DNA of 64,000 nucleotides from Microvirga sp. TS319 (GTDB taxonomy: Bacteria; Pseudomonadota; Alphaproteobacteria; Rhizobiales; Beijerinckiaceae), in the NCBI RefSeq assembly GCF_041276405.1, contig NZ_JBGGGT010000002.1, positions 3,077,001 to 3,141,000 of the forward strand, read 5' to 3'. The notes beneath the pieces were generated by a model. It saw only the letters and a list, made by a program, of their open reading frames with translations, made no database searches and was not told where the DNA came from. The translations under genes and the position numbers were made by a program. The stretch's first letter is position 1. Every line of letters starts with the position of its first letter. This document shows, piece after piece, positions 21,837 to 28,998 of the stretch.

Positions 21837-22340
21837 TCAGTTCAGGCCGTGGCCGCGCTTGCCCATTTCCTCGCGAGCGCGGGTCATGATGTATTCCGCG
21901 GTCCGCTGCGACCACAGATCCATCTGGCGCACCACGTCGTCGAGAACGGCCGGCTGGAGCTGCACGTATTTCTGACCGACGGCCGACTTGTAGAAGGCCG
22001 CGACCTCCTTCAGCTCCGCCTCGGTCATGCGCGAGGCCAGGATGCGGGCGCTCGCATCGATCAGTTCCTGCTTCTTCTGCTCGACCTCAGGCCGCAGCCC
22101 GGCGACGACCGCGTCCAGATCCTTCTGGATGTCGGGGTTCGTGACGCTCATGCGCTGCAGGCGGGTGAGCAGCGGGCCCGTCAGCGCGTCGAAGGCGCCG
22201 GTGATGCCGGAGCTGACGGCGACCTCGCGCCCGGCCGCCAGATGGCTCGCGGGCAGATCGGCCTGCTGCGCGAAAACGGGGCTCGCCAGCAGGAACAACG
22301 CGACAGAGGTCGCAGCCAGTCGGGAAGCGGAACGGATCAT
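21837..22340 (-). CDS. DUF2059 domain-containing secreted protein
   Basis: The 167-residue protein has a signal peptide ending near PVFAQQ. A helical DUF2059 region follows, with ASRMTEAELKEVAAFYKSAVGQKYVQLQPAV (in parts, residues 103-135) as its hallmark. Members are periplasmic and uncharacterised. TTGGAG stands upstream of ATG 22340. It lies 26 bases after rpiA on the same strand, so the two are likely co-transcribed. In relatives gor normally follows next. Confidence 0.88.
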   Translation of the reverse strand: MIRSASRLAATSVALFLLASPVFAQQADLPASHLAAGREVAVSSGITGAFDALTGPLLTRLQRMSVTNPDIQKDLDAVVAGLRPEVEQKKQELIDASARILASRMTEAELKEVAAFYKSAVGQKYVQLQPAVLDDVVRQMDLWSQRTAEYIMTRAREEMGKRGHGLN

Positions 22341-22366
22341 AGAAGGGACTCCAATAAGGCTTAAGG

Positions 22367-23062
22367 TCAGAGCTGACCGAGTTCGACAAGCCCCTCCCCG
22401 GTCGCGAGGATCGCACCGGTGGCGAGACCGAGAAAGAGACCGTGCTCGACGACTCCGGGAATGTTGTTGAGCGTAGAGGCCAGGACATTGGGCTTGTCGA
22501 TGCGGCCGAGATGGGCATCGAGAATGAAATGGCCCCCGTCGGTGACGTAAGGAGCCCCATCGGCGGCGCGCCGAAGGCGCAGCTCGCCCGTCATGTTGAG
22601 GCTTTCCAGCAATTTGCCGATCGCCCGCTCCGTGGCCGTGAGCCCGAAGGGAACGACCTCGATGGGCAGAGGAAACTTGCCGAGCTTGGCGACGCGCTTC
22701 GAGCCGTCCGCGATCACGATCATGCGGGCGCTCGCGGCGGCCACGATCTTCTCGCGCAGGAGCGCCCCGCCGCCGCCCTTGACGAGGCGCAGGTCGTCGT
22801 CGAGTTCGTCGGCTCCGTCGACCGTCAGGTCGAGGCCCGGCACCTCGTCGAGGGTCGCGAGCGGAATGCCCTCGCGCTGCGCCTGCTCGCGGGTCGCCTC
22901 GGAGGTCGGCACGCCGACGACTTTCAGGCCGCCACGGACGCGCTCGCCGATGGCCGCGACGAAATGCGCCGCCGTCGAACCGGTGCCGAGGCCCAGCCGC
23001 ATGCCGTCGGTGACGAGCTGGGCTGCCTTTTCGGCTGCTGCACGCTTGAGATTGTCGCTCAC
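22367..23062 (-). CDS. rpiA: Ribose-5-phosphate isomerase A
   Basis: This enzyme interconverts ribose 5-phosphate and ribulose 5-phosphate in the pentose phosphate pathway. The 231-residue protein has the phosphate loop [12 protein letters not shown] (about 24-35), catalytic [10 protein letters not shown] (81-90), and [14 protein letters not shown] with the catalytic Glu. C-terminal [10 protein letters not shown] and [10 protein letters not shown] complete the fold. It starts at GTG 23062, preceded by AGAGG with six-base spacing. Confidence 0.95.
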   Translation of the reverse strand: MSDNLKRAAAEKAAQLVTDGMRLGLGTGSTAAHFVAAIGERVRGGLKVVGVPTSEATREQAQREGIPLATLDEVPGLDLTVDGADELDDDLRLVKGGGGALLREKIVAAASARMIVIADGSKRVAKLGKFPLPIEVVPFGLTATERAIGKLLESLNMTGELRLRRAADGAPYVTDGGHFILDAHLGRIDKPNVLASTLNNIPGVVEHGLFLGLATGAILATGEGLVELGQL

Positions 23063-23187
23063 TGAGAACCTCTAGATCTGTCGCCCCGCCCGAAAGGCGG
23101 ACCGTGATCCGCCTCTACCACGCGAGGGTGTTGAAAAGAAAGATGGTTTCATATCCGCCCTCGGTCGAACGCCCTGGAGGACCAGGT

Positions 23188-23643
23188 TCAAGGACGCTGG
23201 GGCGAGGCTCCCGTACCCGAGCCGCCCGATGGTGTCGATGCGGAAGGTGCGATCGTCGATGCGGCGGAGGACGGCCGCGCCTGCGGCGTGCACACGACCC
23301 GCTCGTCGAAGACGTAGCAGATGCTCATGTCGCCCGTGCGGTAATTCACACGGAACACACCCCCTTCCCGCTCGTGGCGGGACGCGACCAGCCCGTATTC
23401 TCCAGGCTGCTGGGCTCCGGCGCCTTCGCCCGGGCTGAAGCAGAGCGTCACGCCGATCGTGCCCTCCTGCAATCCGTACTGGCACGAGCTGACCTCGCCG
23501 GTCACCCGGTCGATCCGGTAGATCCGGTTCAGGTCCGTCTGCGGCGCGGGCACGAAATCGTAGGACGCCGCCAGCGCCGAGCCCGGAAGGCCCGCCAGCG
23601 TCAGGGCCGTCGACAGAAACGCCGCACAACCAAAGAGCCGCAT
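23188..23643 (-). CDS. Secreted hypothetical protein
   Basis: The 151-residue protein has a signal peptide (FLSTALTLAGLPGSALAAS). The mature core reads as two WD-like beta segments, RIYRIDRVTGEVSSCQYG and VFRVNYRTGDMSICYVFD, so it may be a small beta-rich repeat. Three or four cysteines are present. The C-terminal 30 residues are Ser/Pro/Ala-rich. I do not recognise the family. It is divergent from gph and upstream of rpiA on the same strand, separated by 125 bases. Confidence 0.68.
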   Translation of the reverse strand: MRLFGCAAFLSTALTLAGLPGSALAASYDFVPAPQTDLNRIYRIDRVTGEVSSCQYGLQEGTIGVTLCFSPGEGAGAQQPGEYGLVASRHEREGGVFRVNYRTGDMSICYVFDERVVCTPQARPSSAASTIAPSASTPSGGSGTGASPQRP

Positions 23644-23735
23644 TCATCACTCCATCACGGTAAGAACGAATCAACCGGGGCACCATATCATTCCCGCCGA
23701 TTGATTCCCCCGCTTTGAGCAGGTAACCGAGGCTG

Positions 23736-24437
23736 ATGACCATTCATACCGCGCAAATCGCCCCGCCCATCGCCGTCTTCGACCTCGATGGAACCCTGGC
23801 CGACACGGCCGGCGATCTGGTGGGAACGCTCAACGTCATTCTCGAGCGTGAAGGCCTCGCCTCCCTGCCGGTCGAACAGGCGCGCGACATGATCGGCGCA
23901 GGCGCCCGAGCCCTGATCGAGCGCGGGTTCGAAGCTGCCGGAAAAGAGCTGGCGCCGGACTATCTCGACGAGCTCTACCGCCAGTTCATGGTGCATTACG
24001 GCGAGAATATCTGCGTCAGGACCGAGCTTTTTCCGGGGGTCGCGGCAGCTCTCGACCGGCTTGAGGCCGCCGGTTTCGTCCTTGCGGTCTGCACCAACAA
24101 GGTGGAGGAACACTCGGTCAAGCTCTTGCGCGAACTCGGGATCGGCCATCGCTTCGCGGCCAATTGCGGGCGCGACACCTTCAAGTATTTCAAGCCCGAC
24201 CCGCGCCACCTGACCCTGACCATCGAACGGGCGGGCGGCGATCCGTCGCGGGCGATCATGGTGGGGGATTCGCGCACCGACATCGTCGCGGCGCGGAACG
24301 CCGGCATTCCGGTGGTGGCCGTTCCGTTCGGCTATACGGAAGTTCCGGTAAAGGATTTGAACCCCGACATCGTGATCGATCATTTCGACCAGCTCTTCGC
24401 CGCCGTGGAGACGCTGATGAAGCCGATGGCGGCCTAG
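23736..24437 (+). CDS. gph: Phosphoglycolate phosphatase (HAD family)
   Basis: This HAD phosphatase dephosphorylates 2-phosphoglycolate from oxygenase side reactions and DNA repair. The 233-residue protein has motif I FDLDGTLADT with nucleophile D16 and acid D18. The helical cap comes next, then motif II at VCTNK (Thr94 region). Motif III Lys is in KPDPRHL and motif IV is MVGDSRTDIVAARNAG. Length and cap type (C1) fit Gph. The TAG stop is directly followed by a family B repeat. Confidence 0.9.
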   Translation: MTIHTAQIAPPIAVFDLDGTLADTAGDLVGTLNVILEREGLASLPVEQARDMIGAGARALIERGFEAAGKELAPDYLDELYRQFMVHYGENICVRTELFPGVAAALDRLEAAGFVLAVCTNKVEEHSVKLLRELGIGHRFAANCGRDTFKYFKPDPRHLTLTIERAGGDPSRAIMVGDSRTDIVAARNAGIPVVAVPFGYTEVPVKDLNPDIVIDHFDQLFAAVETLMKPMAA

Positions 24438-24506
24438 CGCATCGTGCCGACCCGAAGGGCCGCGTCAGCGAAAAGCGGATCCGGTTTTTCGCTCAAACGA
24501 TGCGCT
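24438..24506. repeat. Family B palindromic repeat with inner block
   Basis: It begins on the base after the gph TAG with CGCATCGTGC and ends ACGATGCGCT. Between the arms sits CGACCCGAAGGGCCGCGTC, an inner block also found in the copies at 26657 and 27791. Beyond it, 24507-24697 shows no gene. Confidence 0.8.
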
Positions 24507-24697
24507 CATCTAAGGAGGGAGCGGCACATCGAACATGATCCGGGGTGACGCTATCGGATCAGGTGAATGGTGGCCGTTGCGCCCGGTCCTGAAACGTCAG
24601 CGGCTCCCGCCCCTTGCCTGCGCGGGGGTGAAAGGGTGAGGACGGCGATGGCCCATAGGGCCCGCCTTCCGAGAAAGCTGAACTGTCAGGAAGGAAA

Positions 24698-24772
24698 TGG
24701 TGGGCGCGACAGGGATTGAACCTGTGACCCTTCGCGTGTGAAGCGAATGCTCTCCCGCTGAGCTACGCGCCC
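24698..24772 (-). tRNA. tRNA-Val (anticodon CAC)
   Basis: Read on the minus strand the 75-base cloverleaf is complete: acceptor stem GGGCGCG/CGCGCCC, D arm GCTC-AGCGGGA-GAGC, and anticodon stem TTCGC/GCGAA with loop TTCACAC (anticodon CAC, reading GTG). The T arm is ACAGG-TTCAATC-CCTGT. The discriminator is A, followed by an encoded CCA at 24698-24700. Confidence 0.97.
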
Positions 24773-25149
24773 TGACCAGCGCCTTCTACTGGCGTCGGAG
24801 GCCCCGCGTCAAGCCACTGAATGGAGGCCTGCGACAAGAATTTTCAGCTCCGGTCATGGGGCAGCGCCGATTTCAGCGGCCCGCTCACCCGCCGACCCCT
24901 CGCGGGCATGTCCTTCTCCCGTCATGGCCGCACTCGGTTCACGGCCATCCGCTTCTTCGCGGCCGTTGAGCCGTCAAGACGTGGATGCCCGGCACAAGCC
25001 GGGCATGACGACGAAGGAGATCGATGACGGCCGCTTGTCGTCATGGCCGTACCCGGACTTGATCCGGGGATCAGTCACGCCCGCCCACGTCTCGGGAAAC
25101 ACCTCGCCGCAAAGTCGGGCGCCACGGCGCGGGAACCGCTCCCGGGCCG
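24773..25149. other. Gene-free spacer with a family C repeat
   Basis: These 377 bases lie between the tRNA and the DUF971 gene. They contain one family C element at 24921-25010 (CATGGCCGCAC..ACGGCCATCC and GTGGATGCCCGGCAC..GCCGGGCATGAC) and a further CGTCATGGCCGTACCCGG piece near 25038. Open frames across them simply read through the repeat. I see no gene. Confidence 0.6.
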
Positions 25150-25518
25150 TCAGCGCGCCTTCTCCCGCGAGAGGCCCTTGGCGGAAAGCTCGTCGAGATA
25201 GGCCTGCCATTTCTGCCCGTAACCGGCCCCGAGCTCATAGAGATAGCCCCAGCCGTAGATGCCGGTGTCGTGCAGGTCGTCGAAAACGAGCTTCACGGCA
25301 TAGTTACCGACCGGCTCGACGCCGATGATCTCCACGTCCCTCTTGCCCGGAACAGTCTTGCGCTCGGAGGGAGAGTGGCCCTGCACCTCCGCCGACGGGC
25401 TCGTCACGCGAAGATACTCGGCAGGGAGGTCGAAGGCGGCGCCATCGTCGAAAGCGACGCGCAGGCTGCGCCTGTCCTTGGCGAGGCGAAGCTCCGTGGG
25501 CCAGCGCTCGGTTGTCAT
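25150..25518 (-). CDS. DUF971 (gamma-butyrobetaine hydroxylase-like N-terminal) protein
   Basis: The 122-residue protein consists of a single DUF971 domain. It has LRVAFDDGAAFDLPAEYLRV (residues 19-38), the IIGVEPVGNYAVKLVFDDLHDTGIYGW core and the GWGYLYELG end. DUF971 proteins have been linked to Fe-S and molybdenum cofactor biology because they often neighbour such genes. Here the gene is divergent from moaA across 100 bases, which fits that pattern but proves no role. Confidence 0.88.
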   Translation of the reverse strand: MTTERWPTELRLAKDRRSLRVAFDDGAAFDLPAEYLRVTSPSAEVQGHSPSERKTVPGKRDVEIIGVEPVGNYAVKLVFDDLHDTGIYGWGYLYELGAGYGQKWQAYLDELSAKGLSREKAR

Positions 25519-25548
25519 GGAGACGGTTCCCTTTTCGGCATTTTTCCT

Positions 25549-25576
25549 TTGACGAGAGCTGCTTGAATTCTACATT
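25549..25576 (+). promoter_or_regulatory. Probable sigma-70 promoter for moaA
   Basis: TTGACG (25549-25554) and TACATT (25571-25576) are separated by 16 bases. They lie 43 bases before the moaA ATG in the short divergent spacer. This is the best promoter match I saw in the window. Confidence 0.6.
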
Positions 25577-25618
25577 GAACGCAAGCCTTCGTGCGTCATC
25601 ATCGAGGATAAGTCCCTG

Positions 25619-26656
25619 ATGTGGGGATCAACAATCGAGCCTCCTGGCACCTCCTCCGCTCCTGCCCTGCTGGACCCGTTCGGGCGCGCCGTGACTTACC
25701 TGCGCGTTTCGGTGACGGACCGCTGTGATTTTCGCTGCGTCTATTGCATGTCCGAGGACATGTCCTTCCTGCCCAAGCGCGACCTCCTGAGCCTCGAGGA
25801 GCTCGACCGCATCTGCACGGCCTTCGTCGGACAGGGCGTCCGCAAGCTGCGCATCACCGGCGGCGAACCTCTGGTGCGGCGGGACATCATGACCCTGTTC
25901 CGCTCCCTCTCGCGCCATCTGGAATCCGGCGCCCTCGATGAACTGACCGTGACCACCAATGGCTCCCAGCTCGCGCGGTTTGCCCAGGAACTCGTCTCCT
26001 GCGGCGTCCGGCGCGTGAACGTCTCCATCGACACCCTCGACCCGGACAAGTTCCATCGCATCACCCGCTGGGGCAATCTCGCCAAGGTGCTGCAGGGGCT
26101 CGACGCGGCGCAGGCCGCCGGCCTCAAGGTGAAGATCAACGCGGTCGCTCTCAAGGGCGTCAATGAGGACGAGATCGAGAGCCTGATCGAGTGGACCCAC
26201 GGGCGCGGCATGGATCTGACCCTCATCGAGGTCATGCCGCTCGGCGAAATCGACGGGCAGCGCATCGATCAGTACCTCCCTCTCTCGGAGATGAGGCAGC
26301 GCATCGAGGCGCGCTACACGCTGCAGGATCTCGCCGAGCGCACCGGGGGACCTGCCCGCTACGTGAAGGTGGCGGAGACGGGCGGCAAACTCGGTTTCAT
26401 CACGCCGCTGACGCACAATTTCTGCGAGAGCTGCAACCGCGTTCGGCTGACCTGCACGGGCCAGCTCTTCATGTGCCTTGGCCAGGAAGACGCCGCCGAT
26501 CTGCGCACGCCCGTCCGTGCTTCGGAGGACGATGGGCCGCTGAACCGGGCGATCCTCGACGCCATCGCTCGCAAGCCGAAGGGCCACGATTTCATCATCG
26601 ACCGGAACCACGCCCGCCCGGCCGTGGGCCGCCATATGAGCATGACGGGCGGTTAG
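25619..26656 (+). CDS. moaA: GTP 3',8-cyclase
   Basis: This radical SAM enzyme starts molybdenum cofactor biosynthesis by rearranging GTP. The 345-residue protein has the N-terminal 4Fe-4S cluster C36, C40, C43 in CDFRCVYC and the [12 protein letters not shown] region. The C-terminal cluster is [18 protein letters not shown] (CxxC...C). The strictly conserved C-terminal Gly-Gly tail is present. Moco is needed by the xanthine dehydrogenase encoded later in the window. The TAG stop abuts a family B repeat. Confidence 0.96.
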   Translation: MWGSTIEPPGTSSAPALLDPFGRAVTYLRVSVTDRCDFRCVYCMSEDMSFLPKRDLLSLEELDRICTAFVGQGVRKLRITGGEPLVRRDIMTLFRSLSRHLESGALDELTVTTNGSQLARFAQELVSCGVRRVNVSIDTLDPDKFHRITRWGNLAKVLQGLDAAQAAGLKVKINAVALKGVNEDEIESLIEWTHGRGMDLTLIEVMPLGEIDGQRIDQYLPLSEMRQRIEARYTLQDLAERTGGPARYVKVAETGGKLGFITPLTHNFCESCNRVRLTCTGQLFMCLGQEDAADLRTPVRASEDDGPLNRAILDAIARKPKGHDFIIDRNHARPAVGRHMSMTGG

Positions 26657-26801
26657 CGCATCGTGCGGACCCGGCAGGCCGCGCTCGTGCATCGTGCGCA
26701 AAAGCGGGCCTGGTTTTTCGCAAGAACGATGCGCCCTTTCCAAGACGGAAGCATCGGATTGGATCCCGAAAGTGGATGCCACTTTTCACACCCGGTGCTC
26801 T
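26657..26801. repeat. Tandem family B and GAGCACC-type repeats
   Basis: It starts on the base after the moaA TAG. CGCATCGTGCGGACCCGGCAGGCCGCGCTCGTG is followed by a second CATCGTGC and the normal family B continuation to ACGATGCGCC (26734). A diverged hairpin related to 10975-11019 follows at 26750-26801 and ends GGTGCTCTAG. No gene is seen in 26657-26904. Confidence 0.75.
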
Positions 26802-26904
26802 AGCCTCGCCCGACGGCGGAGACCGGGAAGATAAGGCTTTCTGTCAATTGACGGCTCGGCGCTTTTCCCATGACATCGGCGCTGAACAAACAGGCTGAGA
26901 CATT

Positions 26905-27723
26905 GTGAACGCAGTCGAATTGGGTCGGAAAATTGCACTCTCCGCAGGACTTCTGGCAGCCTTTCTGGCAGGGCTCGTCGCGCCCATGGCGTCATCAGCC
27001 GAAGAGGCCGCGCCTGCGCGGGCGCCGGCCATCCGCATCGCGATCGAGGGCGCCTACCCGCCCTTCAACTTCATCGATCCTAACAGCAACGAGTTGCAGG
27101 GCTTCGAGGTCGATCTGCTGAAGAGCCTCTGCGAGGCGATGCACGCTCAATGCGACATCGTCCAGCACGAATGGGACGGCATCATCAAGGGCCTGCTCAA
27201 CAAAGAATACGACGCGATCATGTCGTCGATGGAGATCACCGATCGGCGCCGGAAGCGGATTGCCTTCACCGACCCCTATTACCGCATCCCCGCCGTCTTC
27301 ATTGGCTCCAAGGAGGTGGCGCCGGGAGAGGTCACGCCGCAGGCACTCGCAGGAAAACGGATCGGGACCATCGAGCGCAGCGATCACGAGGTGTATCTCA
27401 AGACCTACTACACGAAGTCCGAGATCGTCCTCTATGCCAAGGCGGAGGAAGCCAATCTCGACCTGCTCGTGGGGCGGATCGATGCGGTGTTTGCGGACGA
27501 GCTTCTCCTCTCGAAGTTTCTGCAGAGTCGGGAGGGCGAATGCTGCCACGTGCTGGGCGATGCTCCCGCCGACCCGACCTATCACCGGGAATCCTACGGG
27601 ATCGGCCTGCGCAAGGAGGACGAGGACTTGCGCGCCCGGTTCAATCGCGCCATCGCGCAGGTCAAGGCGGACGGCACCTACGACCTGATCCGCTCCCGGT
27701 ATTTTTCCTTCGACATCAAGTAG
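26905..27723 (+). CDS. Orphan periplasmic amino-acid-type substrate-binding protein
   Basis: The 272-residue protein has a signal peptide to about residue 33. A family 3 solute-binding fold follows: IRIAIEGAYPPFNFIDPNSNELQGFEVDLLK (in parts, 47-78), the AIMSSMEITDRRRKRIAFTDPYY block and KADGTYDLIRSRYFSFDIK at the C-terminus. These hallmarks belong to the lysine/arginine/ornithine or histidine class. It starts at GTG 26905. No permease or ATPase gene lies nearby, so it must pair with components elsewhere or act alone. The ligand is unknown. Confidence 0.87.
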   Translation: MNAVELGRKIALSAGLLAAFLAGLVAPMASSAEEAAPARAPAIRIAIEGAYPPFNFIDPNSNELQGFEVDLLKSLCEAMHAQCDIVQHEWDGIIKGLLNKEYDAIMSSMEITDRRRKRIAFTDPYYRIPAVFIGSKEVAPGEVTPQALAGKRIGTIERSDHEVYLKTYYTKSEIVLYAKAEEANLDLLVGRIDAVFADELLLSKFLQSREGECCHVLGDAPADPTYHRESYGIGLRKEDEDLRARFNRAIAQVKADGTYDLIRSRYFSFDIK

Positions 27724-27790
27724 AGCTGGTTTTCGTCTGCGCGTTCGCGTCCCGCAGCATCGGATCCATCCGGCGCTCCACTTTCCGGAA

Positions 27791-27924
27791 GAGCACATCG
27801 TTGCAAGCCGACCCGAAGGGCCGCGCTCGTGAAAACCGGGTCCACTTTTCCGCACGATGCTCCCTTCCAGAACAGCGCATCGTTGCGAGCGGAAAACCGG
27901 GTCCACTTTTCCGCACGATGCGCT
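27791..27924. repeat. Two tandem family B repeats
   Basis: GAGCACATCGTTGCAAG..CGCACGATGCTC (27791-27862), with the inner CGACCCGAAGGGCCGCGCTC block, is followed by GCGCATCGTTGCGAGCGGAAAACCGGGTCCACTTTTCCGCACGATGCGC split over 27875-27924. The second lacks the inner block. Confidence 0.75.
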
Positions 27925-27955
27925 ATGAACCAAAGAGACGAAACGGGAGCTGATG

Positions 27956-28822
27956 ATGGCGAAGGTCGCATTTCTGGGTCTGGGCGTGATGGGCTATCCC
28001 ATGGCGCGGCATCTCAAGAACAAGGGCCACGAGGTGACGGTCTACAACCGCACCGCCGCGAAGGCCGACAAATGGGTGTCGGAGAACGGCGGCCGCGCCG
28101 CCAGAACTCCGCGCGAGGCCGCAGACGGCCAGGAGGTCGTGTTCGCCTGCGTGGGCAACGACGACGATCTGCGCCAGGTCACCACGGGCGAGGACGGCGC
28201 CTTCCAGGGCATGGGCAAGGGGTCGGTCTTCGTCGACCACACGACCGCCTCGGCGGAAGTCGCGCGTGAGCTCTACGCCGCCGCGAAGGACAACGGCTTT
28301 GCCTTCATCGATGCGCCGGTGTCGGGCGGTCAGGCCGGCGCGGAGAACGGCGTCCTCACGGTCATGTGCGGCGGCGACGCCGACGTATATGCCAAAGTCG
28401 AGCCGGCGATCATGAGCTTCGCCCGCGCCTCGCGCCTGATGGGCCCCGCCGGCGCTGGCCAGCTCACCAAGATGATCAACCAGATCTGCATCGCGGGCCT
28501 GGTGCAGGGCCTCGCCGAGGGCATTCACTTCGGCCAGAAGGCCGGTCTCGACATCGAGGCGGTGCTGGACGTGATCTCCAAGGGCGCCGCCGGATCGTGG
28601 CAGATGGAGAACCGCGGCAAGACCATGAATCAGGGCAAGTTCGATTTCGGGTTCGCCGTGGATTGGATGCGCAAGGATCTGTCGATTGTGCTGAATGAAG
28701 CCCGCAGGAGCGGCGCGAGCCTGCCCGTCACCGCTCTCGTCGATCAATTCTATGCCGATGTGCAGAAGATGGGCGGCAACCGCTGGGATACGTCGAGCCT
28801 CATCGCCCGGCTCCAGAAGTAA
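27956..28822 (+). CDS. NAD(P)-dependent 3-hydroxyisobutyrate dehydrogenase family oxidoreductase
   Basis: The 288-residue beta-hydroxyacid dehydrogenase has the nucleotide loop FLGLGVMGYPMARHL (5-19) and substrate motif DAPVSGGQAGAENG (about 119-132). The catalytic Lys lies in GAGQLTKMINQ (about 170). Substrates in this family include 3-hydroxyisobutyrate, tartronate semialdehyde and succinic semialdehyde, and they cannot be separated here. GGGAG six bases before ATG 27956 favours it over ATG 27953. A strong terminator follows at 28850. Confidence 0.9.
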   Translation: MAKVAFLGLGVMGYPMARHLKNKGHEVTVYNRTAAKADKWVSENGGRAARTPREAADGQEVVFACVGNDDDLRQVTTGEDGAFQGMGKGSVFVDHTTASAEVARELYAAAKDNGFAFIDAPVSGGQAGAENGVLTVMCGGDADVYAKVEPAIMSFARASRLMGPAGAGQLTKMINQICIAGLVQGLAEGIHFGQKAGLDIEAVLDVISKGAAGSWQMENRGKTMNQGKFDFGFAVDWMRKDLSIVLNEARRSGASLPVTALVDQFYADVQKMGGNRWDTSSLIARLQK

Positions 28823-28849
28823 GCCATCAGCCTTCGGCCCACACCATGA

Positions 28850-28883
28850 AAAAGCGCCGGGACCTCACAGTCCCGGCGCTTTT
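28850..28883 (+). terminator. Intrinsic terminator
   Basis: AAAAGCGCCGGGAC and GTCCCGGCGCTTTT form a perfect 14-base stem around CTCACA, 27 bases after the oxidoreductase stop codon. The A run also makes it usable from the other strand. Confidence 0.92.
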
Positions 28884-28898
28884 CGTTTGCGGACCAAT

Positions 28899-28998
28899 AG
28901 CGTCGGACGTGAAATCGAACTCACGTCTGGCGCTGTCAGTCTATGGTCTTGAGCATCTTTTCACGCAAAACCGGTTCCCACTTTTGCGCTCGATGCTC
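28899..28998. repeat. Composite family A repeat, A-linker-B
   Basis: Hairpin A (28899-28934, AGCGTCGGACGTGA/TCACGTCTGGCGCT), linker GTCAGTCTATGGTCTT (28935-28950) and hairpin B (28951-28998) form one unit. Its last base is the final base of the TAG stop of the minus-strand caspase-fold gene. Confidence 0.9.

Noticed and set aside
24821..25027. Small open frame downstream of tRNA-Val
   Set aside because: Most of its codons come from the family C repeat, with no ribosome site or domain.
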